The notes under the pieces are model-generated. The model searched no databases. It was given only the letters and a program-made list of their open reading frames with translations, and was not told where the DNA came from. A DNA stretch of 9,129 nucleotides, taken from the NCBI GenBank assembly GCA_964621225.1, contig CAZULK010000106.1:1-9129 (forward strand), given 5' to 3'. Position 1 is the first letter of the stretch, and every line of letters begins with the position of its first letter. Below, one piece after another: positions 1 through 4,834 of the stretch. The translations under genes were made by a program, and so were the position numbers. The stretch comes from CAYNUJ01 sp964621225 (GTDB lineage: Bacteria > Bacteroidota > Ignavibacteria > Ignavibacteriales > Melioribacteraceae).

Positions 1-974
1 GAAATAGTTGAAGTAAGTGCAGCAATAGAAAGAAGCACAAAGAAAATTATACTGAATAAATAACCACCGGGCATTTTGGTAAATACAACAGGTAGCGTAT
101 GGAAAATCAATCCGGGCCCGGCATCCGGAGCCAATCCGGTTGCGAAAACTCCGGTGAAGATAGCCAAACCAGCCATTAATGCGATGGAAGTATCCAACAC
201 TACAATACTCAAAGCAGACATAGGAACACTATCTTTCTTTGACATATAACTTCCATATGTGAGCATCGCACCCATTCCCATACTAAGAGTAAAGAATGCC
301 TGCCCTAAGGCAATCAAAAATGTTTGAGTGCTAACATGGCTCCAATCGGGATGAAGTAAATATTTAATTCCTTCGTAGGCTCCGTCTAGAGTTACTCCCC
401 TTAAAACCAAAATGATCAGCAAAAGGAAAAGGATAGGCATCATTATCTTGCTTCCTTTTTCAATACCATTTTGGACACCGGAAAAAACCACAAGCATAGT
501 GAGTCCCATAAAGACTGCAAAATATCCCACTATCCAAACAGGATCCGAAATGAGATCATTAAAATAGTGTCCTGCAGAAGCGGGTTCTGCAAATTCATAA
601 AATGAACCCGAAATAGCTTGATAAACATATCCGAGCGCCCAGCCTGCAACCACTGCATAATATGAAAGAATTATGAAGCCGGCTAATATTCCCATTCCTC
701 CAATGGAAGACCAAAATCTGGAACCTGTTAATGCTTTGAATGCCCCAACGGGGTTTTTTTGGGTTGATCGACCAATTAGAATTTCCCCGATCAATACGGG
801 TAACCCAATAACGGCAGTACAAAGAAGATAAATCAGAATGAATGCGGAGCCTCCGTTCTGTCCGGCGACATAAGGAAATTTCCAAATATTTCCCAATCCA
901 ATTGCCGATCCGGCTGCTGCTAAAATGAATCCTATTTTGCTGCCCCATTGCTCCCTTGAAGTGTTAGAAGCCAT
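1..974 (-). CDS. Sodium-dependent transporter, NSS (neurotransmitter:sodium symporter) family, LeuT/MhsT-like; partial, C-terminus beyond window
   Basis: Inner-membrane Na+-coupled symporter, probably for an amino acid. The 324 visible codons show the family's landmarks. TM1 has the unwound motif GSAIGLGNIWKFP (residues 22-34, the Na+/substrate site) followed by GQNGGSAF. TM2 has PVLIGEILIGR. The TM6 region reads FFTLSMGMGAMLTYGSYM, and just before the edge comes GPGLIFHTLP with a TM8 stretch ending in LTST, equivalent to the Thr/Ser that ligate Na2 in LeuT. Family members run about 440-510 residues, so roughly the last third is missing. The ATG at 974-972 is chosen because the MASNTSREQWGSKIG N-terminus has the family length; a GAGG ribosome binding site lies about 14 nt upstream on the minus strand. 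The gene diverges from the MerR gene and has no visible link to it. The substrate cannot be read from the sequence. Family certain, substrate unknown. Confidence 0.95.
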   Translation of the reverse strand, partial: MASNTSREQWGSKIGFILAAAGSAIGLGNIWKFPYVAGQNGGSAFILIYLLCTAVIGLPVLIGEILIGRSTQKNPVGAFKALTGSRFWSSIGGMGILAGFIILSYYAVVAGWALGYVYQAISGSFYEFAEPASAGHYFNDLISDPVWIVGYFAVFMGLTMLVVFSGVQNGIEKGSKIMMPILFLLLIILVLRGVTLDGAYEGIKYLLHPDWSHVSTQTFLIALGQAFFTLSMGMGAMLTYGSYMSKKDSVPMSALSIVVLDTSIALMAGLAIFTGVFATGLAPDAGPGLIFHTLPVVFTKMPGGYLFSIIFFVLLSIAALTSTI

Positions 975-1014
975 AATTATCCAGTCCTCAATAATTATCC
1001 AAAAATTGTGTCCA

Positions 1015-1043
1015 ATTTATCAATTTTTCACTCTTAAATTCAA
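1015..1043 (-). promoter_or_regulatory. Candidate sigma70-type promoter for the NSS transporter
   Basis: Read on the minus strand, TTGAAT (1043-1038) is followed after 17 bp by ATAAAT (1020-1015). This would start transcription near 1008 and give a leader of about 34 nt before the ATG at 974. It is a match to a general consensus in very AT-rich DNA, so chance matches are likely. Confidence 0.3.
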
Positions 1044-1192
1044 GCCATAAAATTTTCTTTCCTTTTAATTTCTAATGCACATAAATATCCTTAGAATCAG
1101 TCGAAAAAGCATTCATTTTTAAGTTTTCAGCATTATTCGTTTTTCGAACTTTTTAGAACAAAAAATATTTAATTTAATTACAACGATTTTCT

Positions 1193-1223
1193 TTTATTAT
1201 TGTAAATTTTTTACAATAATAAA
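1193..1223. repeat. Perfect inverted repeat, 14-bp arms, 3-nt centre (candidate operator)
   Basis: TTTATTATTGTAAA (1193-1206), a TTT centre, then its exact complement TTTACAATAATAAA (1210-1223). The core TTGTAAA-N3-TTTACAA has the form of a dimeric regulator site. It sits near the middle of the divergent region, about 220 bp from the transporter start and 190 bp from the MerR start, and no gene ends toward it, so a terminator role is unlikely. It resembles but does not equal the Rex consensus (TTGTGAA-N4-TTCACAA). The regulator is unknown. Confidence 0.6.
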
Positions 1224-1358
1224 CTTTTTATAAACATAAAATATAGTGTGAAAATTTCTTATTTTGAGATCCTTTCACAGCAACTTTTTCTCATTTTTTA
1301 GAAAAAAGTGGATCAACCCCTCTTTTTTAGTCCAAAATTAGCATCATTCGTTGGCAAG

Positions 1359-1403
1359 AAAGTTGACAGTGAATAGTATCAACTTTTTTAATAATTGACA
1401 GTG
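1359..1403 (+). promoter_or_regulatory. Candidate promoter and MerR-type operator of the sulfur-relay operon
   Basis: Perfect dyad AAAGTTGA (1359-1366) and TCAACTTT (1379-1386). Its left arm overlaps a consensus -35 TTGACA (1363-1368). An AT-rich -10 such as TTAATA (1388-1393) follows at 19-bp spacing, the long spacing typical of MerR-activated promoters; TTTTAA at 17 bp is an alternative. TTGACAGTG occurs twice, at 1363-1371 and 1395-1403, offset by 32 bp (about three helical turns), and the second copy abuts the ATG. This fits autoregulation by the encoded MerR protein. The -10 assignment is uncertain. Confidence 0.5.
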
Positions 1404-1409
1404 TAAACA

Positions 1410-1832
1410 ATGGACGAACCAAAATATACAATAAGCATGGCAGCAAAACTTTCCGGAATTTCGGTTCATACTCTTCGTATGTATGAGCGGGAAGGATTGA
1501 TTATCCCTTTCAAAAAAGATAGCAATCAACGTCTTTATACCGACCGGGATATAGAAAGGATTGCATGTATCAGGAAAACGATTAATGAAGATAAAATAAA
1601 CATCGAAGGTATGCGCCGTGTATTGGCTCTTATTCCATGCTGGGCAATTGTGAAATGTTCAGTGGAAGATAGGAAAACTTGCAATGCATATAATGGTCAT
1701 ACTCAGCCGTGTTGGATGATAAATCACGAAAACAACTATTGCACCGGCAGGGAATGCCGCACATGTGAAGTTTACAAATCATTTGGCAATTGTGCTTCGA
1801 TAAAAAATAAATTACAAGAATTACTGACATAA
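1410..1832 (+). CDS. MerR-family transcriptional regulator with cysteine-rich 'two-CW' C-terminal domain
   Basis: Cytoplasmic DNA-binding regulator of 140 residues. The N-terminus (about 6-75) is a standard MerR winged helix-turn-helix: YTISMAAKLSGISVHTLRMYEREGLI, then the wing with NQRLYTDRDIERI. Instead of the usual long coiled coil and short metal loop, residues 77-128 hold eight cysteines: C77-W, C83, C91, C101-W, C111, C116, C119 and C128. The paired CW motifs and the C-x4-C-x2-C-x-VY pattern resemble the 'two-CW' domain of some anaerobe signalling proteins. It could bind zinc or an Fe-S cluster, or act as a thiol switch; the ligand is not known. The gene is 17 nt upstream of the SQR-like gene, so it is very likely the first gene and autoregulator of the operon. 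No Shine-Dalgarno sequence precedes the ATG, unlike the genes behind it. The start is fixed by the domain boundary. MerR assignment secure; sensing role inferred. Confidence 0.93.
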   Translation: MDEPKYTISMAAKLSGISVHTLRMYEREGLIIPFKKDSNQRLYTDRDIERIACIRKTINEDKINIEGMRRVLALIPCWAIVKCSVEDRKTCNAYNGHTQPCWMINHENNYCTGRECRTCEVYKSFGNCASIKNKLQELLT

Positions 1833-1849
1833 ATTACTGAGGAGTTAAA

Positions 1850-3079
1850 ATGAAGAAACTTGTTATTTTAGGCGCCGGTACAGCCGGTACGATGATGCTG
1901 AACAAATTAAATAATGTATTGGACAAAGAAGAATGGCAAATTACCATTGTCGACCAATTCGAAACACATTACTATCAACCCGGATTTCTGTTTATCCCGT
2001 TCGGAATATATAATAGAAAAGATGTTGTAAAACCGAAAAGGGATTTTTTCCCAACCGGAACTAACGTGGTAATGGGAGAAATTGATAAAATTGAACCGAA
2101 TGAAAACCGTGTTTTAATGAAAGACGGAAAAGTTTTAGGTTATGATTATTTAATAATTGCAACCGGAGCTAAGATAAATCCGGGCGAAACCGAAGGAATG
2201 CTCGGTGAATTGTGGCATAAAAAAATATTCGATTTTTATACAATTGAAGGAGCAACTGCATTAGCAAATTTCTTTAAACATTGGGAAGGCGGCAAACTGG
2301 TTATTAACATTACTGAAATGCCTATTAAATGCCCCGTGGCTCCGTTGGAATTTAACTTTTTAGCCGATTGGTATTTCACCGAAAGAGGTATTAGGGATAA
2401 AGTAGATATTCATTTTGTAACCCCACTTCCGGGTGCGTTTACAAAACCGAAAGCATCCGAAATATTAGGTGATTTCCTGGATAAGAAAAATATCCGTCTC
2501 ACCACAGATTTCAATATAGCCAGAGTCGACAACGAAAATATGAAAATAGTTTCCTGGGATGAAATGGAAGTGGAATTCGATTGCCTGGTAACAATTCCAA
2601 CAAATATGGGAGACGAGGCTATAGCCAGAAGCGGAATGGGAGATGAACTCAATTTCATTCCGACCGACAAACACACTCTTATGGCAGAAGGATATAACAA
2701 TATATTCGTAATCGGGGATGCAACAAACCTACCGAGTTCAAAAGCAGGTTCAGTTGCCCACTTCGAAGCTGATATATTGTTCGAAAACTTCCTCGATGTA
2801 ATCGAAGGAAGAGAACCGAAAGCAAAATTCGATGGACACGCAAACTGCTTTATCGAAAGCGGTTTCGGTAAAGGTATTTTAATTGACTTTAATTATGATA
2901 CGGAACCCCTACCGGGTAAATTCCCCTTGCCTGGAGTAGGACCATTTTCATTGTTGGAAGAAACGAAAATGAATCATTATGGAAAAGTAATGTTCCGTTG
3001 GATGTATTGGAATTCCTTAATTAAAGGTAAAGAATTACCGATCGAATCGCATATGTCAATGGCAGGAAAGAGGTTCTAA
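1850..3079 (+). CDS. sqr: Sulfide:quinone oxidoreductase-like FAD-dependent oxidoreductase
   Basis: Flavoprotein of 409 residues, likely passing electrons from sulfide (or a persulfide) to the quinone pool while binding sulfur on cysteines. It has an N-terminal FAD dinucleotide-binding motif GAGTAG (8-13), HYYQPGF (40-46) as in many SQRs, an ATG motif YLIIATGA (100-107), and a second FAD motif VIGDATNLPSSKAGS (287-301). C161 (KCPVAP) and C333 (ANCF) are 172 residues apart, the same separation as the redox-active pair Cys178/Cys350 I recall for Acidianus ambivalens SQR. The third, non-essential SQR cysteine (around 120-130) is absent; C245 is elsewhere. The C-terminus (354-396: LPGKFPLPGVGP, then FRWMYWN) is the amphipathic membrane-docking part. 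There is no signal peptide, as usual for SQR. GAGGAG at 1839-1844 supports the ATG. SQR type is not assigned; a related flavocytochrome-c-like or persulfide-handling subfamily is the alternative. Confidence 0.85.
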   Translation: MKKLVILGAGTAGTMMLNKLNNVLDKEEWQITIVDQFETHYYQPGFLFIPFGIYNRKDVVKPKRDFFPTGTNVVMGEIDKIEPNENRVLMKDGKVLGYDYLIIATGAKINPGETEGMLGELWHKKIFDFYTIEGATALANFFKHWEGGKLVINITEMPIKCPVAPLEFNFLADWYFTERGIRDKVDIHFVTPLPGAFTKPKASEILGDFLDKKNIRLTTDFNIARVDNENMKIVSWDEMEVEFDCLVTIPTNMGDEAIARSGMGDELNFIPTDKHTLMAEGYNNIFVIGDATNLPSSKAGSVAHFEADILFENFLDVIEGREPKAKFDGHANCFIESGFGKGILIDFNYDTEPLPGKFPLPGVGPFSLLEETKMNHYGKVMFRWMYWNSLIKGKELPIESHMSMAGKRF

Positions 3080-3080
3080 A

Positions 3081-3773
3081 ATGGAAGAAAAAAATATTCA
3101 AAACCAGATTGACGAAATAAATAAAAAGCTCGATGTAATTCTCGAAGAAATAGAATTACAACGAAGACACCGCAGGGAGATGGAAGATCTGAAAGATGAT
3201 TTGATGAGAGTCGGAACGGATCTTTACAAAACAGCGGTCGATGAACTCGAAGAGTTAAGCGATAGCTTCGATACAAAAGATCTTCTGTATCTTGGTAAAA
3301 AACTCTTGAGAAATGTAAACACAATAAACCGTGTTGTGGAACAGCTCGAAAGCGTGAACGATTTCATGAAAGATTTTGCTCCTCTCTCCAGAGACGGCAT
3401 AATCGATTTAATGAATAAACTGGATGAATACGACCGTAAAGGATATTTTGAATTCATGAAAGAAGGTGGCAGGATAATAGATAATATTGTCACCTCCTTC
3501 AAACCCGAAGATGCAAGAGCATTAGCGGATAACATTGTAACTATACTGGAAACGGTTCGTAATTTAACACAACCCGACATGCTTCACTCATTAAATAGTG
3601 CAGTGAATGTTTACAAAAATCTCGACATAGAAATTACCGAAAAAGTTTCTTTCTTCGGTTTATTAAAAGAACTGAACACACCTGAAATGAAAAAAGGTCT
3701 CGCTTTTGCAGTTCAGTTCTTGAAAAACATGGCAAACGAACAAAATAAATATCATATTACATCACACAATTAG
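3081..3773 (+). CDS. DUF1641 family protein
   Basis: Predominantly helical protein of 230 residues with no signal peptide or membrane span. Residues 1-60 are a charged coiled-coil-like segment (many E, K, R and D with heptad-spaced I/L). The C-terminal half carries the DUF1641 signature: LADNIVTILETVRNLTQPDM, then SFFGLLKELNTPEMKKGLAF and a VQFLKNMA segment. The family's function is unknown. Its members recur beside sulfide:quinone oxidoreductase genes in sulfur-oxidising archaea and bacteria, and beside some formate dehydrogenase genes, so a role in docking or assembly of the flavoprotein is a reasonable guess. The gene starts one base after the SQR-like stop codon, with a purine-rich AGGAAAGAGG just upstream, implying translational coupling. 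Family call firm; function inferred only from neighbours. Confidence 0.88.
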   Translation: MEEKNIQNQIDEINKKLDVILEEIELQRRHRREMEDLKDDLMRVGTDLYKTAVDELEELSDSFDTKDLLYLGKKLLRNVNTINRVVEQLESVNDFMKDFAPLSRDGIIDLMNKLDEYDRKGYFEFMKEGGRIIDNIVTSFKPEDARALADNIVTILETVRNLTQPDMLHSLNSAVNVYKNLDIEITEKVSFFGLLKELNTPEMKKGLAFAVQFLKNMANEQNKYHITSHN

Positions 3774-3782
3774 GAGGATAAA

Positions 3783-4100
3783 ATGGCAACTATCGAAATA
3801 TTGGGTAAACAGCTCGAAGTTGATGCCGACGGAAACTTAGCTAATTTGAATGACTGGAACGAAGAAGTAGCCAAAGAATTGGCTAAGATGGAAGGAATTG
3901 AAGAGTTAACAGAAAAACATTGGATGGTCATTAATTTTATGCGTAAACAATTTGTCGAAAAAGGAGATGCACCATCAATAAGAAAGCTGACAAAAGAAAG
4001 CGGCGTTAGCACCAAAGAATTATACGAATTATTCCCAAAAGGACCAGCAAAAAAAGCCGCTAAGATTGCCGGATTACCAAAACCCAAAGGCTGCATTTAA
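3783..4100 (+). CDS. tusE: TusE/DsrC-family sulfur carrier lacking CysB
   Basis: Small cytoplasmic sulfur carrier of 105 residues, the length of Desulfovibrio DsrC. Diagnostic features are DxxGNLxNLNDW (14-25), LTEKHWMVINFMRKQF (42-57), APSIRKL (63-69), YELFPKGPAKKAAKIAGLPKPKGCI (81-105). The penultimate cysteine C104 (CysA), which carries the persulfide on the flexible C-terminal arm, is present. The second DsrC cysteine, CysB, expected 11 residues earlier in the QACxxAG position, is alanine (A93). The protein therefore should not form the CysA-CysB bridge or the trisulfide used with DsrAB sulfite reductase; it should behave like TusE, accepting sulfur from a DsrE/TusD-type partner. The DsrE-like partner is the next gene. 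AGGAGG at 3772-3777 overlaps the preceding stop codon. The final acceptor (tRNA thiolation or an oxidative sulfur pathway) cannot be told from this window. Confidence 0.93.
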   Translation: MATIEILGKQLEVDADGNLANLNDWNEEVAKELAKMEGIEELTEKHWMVINFMRKQFVEKGDAPSIRKLTKESGVSTKELYELFPKGPAKKAAKIAGLPKPKGCI

Positions 4101-4117
4101 TTAAAGGAGATAAAAAA

Positions 4118-4585
4118 ATGTCTGACGAATTAAAAAAAGTATCTATCGTTATTTCCAAAGGTTCTTTGGAAGGAATTTATCCCGGGCTTATTATGGCTAA
4201 CGGAGCAAGAATGGAAGGAATCGAAGCAAATTTGTTTTTCACATTCTTCGGATTGGATGCCGTTGTAAATAAAAGAATGGATAAAATAAAAGTTGCTACA
4301 GTAGGTAATCCGGGAATGCACATTCCCTCGCTTATCGGTATTCTTCCCGGAATGAGTGCAATGGCAACCAAGATGATGCAAAAGGAAATGGAAAAATTAG
4401 ACATCCCTCCAGTTAGGGAATTTATTGAAATGATTCACGACGCAGGTTGCAACATCTACGGTTGTAAAGCAACTGTTGATATGTTCCACCTTAAAAAAGA
4501 AGATTTCTGCGAACAGGTGGATGACATAATTACTGTTGGTGAATTTTACGAAATGTCTGCAGGTGGAGAAATTATATTCACTTAA
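4118..4585 (+). CDS. DsrE2/DsrE3-like (DsrE/DsrF/DsrH-like, peroxiredoxin-like fold) sulfurtransferase
   Basis: Sulfur-relay protein of 155 residues. It opens with KKVSIVISKGSLEGIYPGLI and then EANLFFTFFGLDAV, the DsrE2/E3 hallmark 'ISKG...YPxLI...A...FFTFxGL'. It continues with a glycine/methionine-rich middle (GNPGMHIPSL; GMSAMATKMMQKEM) and the active-site region CNIYGCKATVDMFHLKKEDF. C116 lies where DsrE-type proteins hold the persulfide-bearing cysteine; C111 and C131 are extra nearby thiols. The middle segment (about 64-85) is moderately hydrophobic and might contact the membrane. Known relatives pass sulfur between rhodanese or TusA and DsrC/TusE, matching the gene upstream. This is the last gene of the operon; AGGAG at 4105-4109 gives a good ribosome binding site. 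Family assignment firm; exact DsrE subtype and donor unknown. Confidence 0.9.
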   Translation: MSDELKKVSIVISKGSLEGIYPGLIMANGARMEGIEANLFFTFFGLDAVVNKRMDKIKVATVGNPGMHIPSLIGILPGMSAMATKMMQKEMEKLDIPPVREFIEMIHDAGCNIYGCKATVDMFHLKKEDFCEQVDDIITVGEFYEMSAGGEIIFT

Positions 4586-4590
4586 TTTTA

Positions 4591-4606
4591 TTGGGGTTGT
4601 CCCCAA
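4591..4606. repeat. Small perfect hairpin after the sulfur-relay operon
   Basis: TTGGGG (4591-4596), loop TTGT, CCCCAA (4601-4606), 5 nt after the stop codon of the DsrE-like gene. The stem is strong for its size, but no T-run follows on the plus strand, so it is not a classic rho-independent terminator. It may protect the 3' end or be one end of the larger structured element downstream: CCCCAA recurs at 4705-4710 and could pair with the same left arm. Confidence 0.6.
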
Positions 4607-4610
4607 AATA

Positions 4611-4722
4611 TAAAACGCTTAAAACCGTTTGAAAATATTTCATTTTCTAGCCTGATAACCCACAGTAGATGCTGTGGGTTAGGGCTAGAATGATTTCCCG
4701 GCACCCCCAAACTTTCGTTTTA
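4611..4722. repeat. Structured intergenic palindromic element (REP/MITE-like candidate)
   Basis: The core is a two-part hairpin. The outer stem is TTCTAGCC (4645-4652) with GGCTAGAA (4683-4690). The inner stem is TAACCCACAG (4656-4665) with CTGTGGGTTA (4672-4681), closed by the loop TAGATG. The complementary heptamers TAAAACG (4611-4617) and CGTTTTA (4716-4722) flank it and could be terminal inverted repeats, but no flanking target duplication is evident. No T-run follows the stem. Its form suits a repetitive extragenic palindrome or short non-autonomous element; a transcript-end structure is the alternative. Hairpin certain, identity uncertain. Confidence 0.6.
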
Positions 4723-4740
4723 CATTTCTAAATGAATCGT

Positions 4741-4768
4741 TTGAACACATTGTTCTAATAAATAATTT
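4741..4768 (+). promoter_or_regulatory. Candidate promoter with GAACA-N3-TGTTC palindrome upstream of the DUF302-like/FadL pair
   Basis: TTGAAC (4741-4746), 16 bp, TAATTT (4763-4768) is a possible sigma70-type promoter about 70 bp before the chosen start codon. The palindrome GAACA-CAT-TGTTC (4743-4755) overlaps the -35 and could be a repressor site. It differs by one base of spacing from the Gram-positive SOS box (GAAC-N4-GTTC). Weak evidence. Confidence 0.3.
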
Positions 4769-4834
4769 TCAAATACGTTTTTGAATCACTTTTGTGAAAA
4801 TTCAATTATCTTGTTCAAAAAACAGGAAAATATC

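Larger units (their letters stand above)
975..1409. other. 435-bp AT-rich divergent intergenic region
   Basis: No credible coding sequence lies here on either strand. The region separates the divergent NSS transporter and MerR genes. It contains the transporter's candidate promoter near 1015-1043, a perfect palindrome at 1193-1223, an imperfect stem-loop at 1268-1314 (outer GATCC/GGATC; inner ACTTTTTCT against AGAAAAAAGT with one extra A), and the MerR promoter/operator at 1359-1403. The remainder is runs of A and T with no further structure I can support. Confidence 0.7.

Noticed and set aside
595..948. Minus-strand open frame within the transporter gene
   Set aside because: It is out of frame with the clear NSS-family reading (974 down to 3) and encodes no recognisable motif.
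1193..1223. Terminator hairpin or Rex operator
   Set aside because: No gene ends toward it, the stem is almost all A-T, and its centre is one base shorter and lacks the G/C of the Rex consensus.
1268..1314. Structured leader or riboswitch upstream of the MerR gene
   Set aside because: The stem is imperfect and mostly A-T, and it lies upstream of the likely promoter, so it would not be in the transcript.
1344..1529. Short minus-strand open frame over the MerR promoter and start
   Set aside because: It overlaps the MerR coding region and its operator, has no ribosome binding site evidence and no recognisable product.
3783..4585. Evidence of dissimilatory sulfite reduction (a dsr locus)
   Set aside because: No dsrAB, dsrMK or dsrN is visible and the DsrC-like protein lacks CysB, so a Dsr pathway cannot be claimed from this window.
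4591..4606. Rho-independent terminator of the sulfur operon
   Set aside because: The stem is only 6 bp and is followed by AATATAAAAC rather than a T-run; kept as a hairpin only.
4743..4755. LexA/SOS box
   Set aside because: The spacing is GAAC-N5-GTTC rather than the N4 of the Gram-positive SOS box, and the downstream genes are not SOS genes.
4781..4834. N-terminal extension of the DUF302-like protein from a TTG start
   Set aside because: It would place 18 polar residues before a clear signal peptide; the ATG at 4835 has a nearby CAGGA ribosome binding site.
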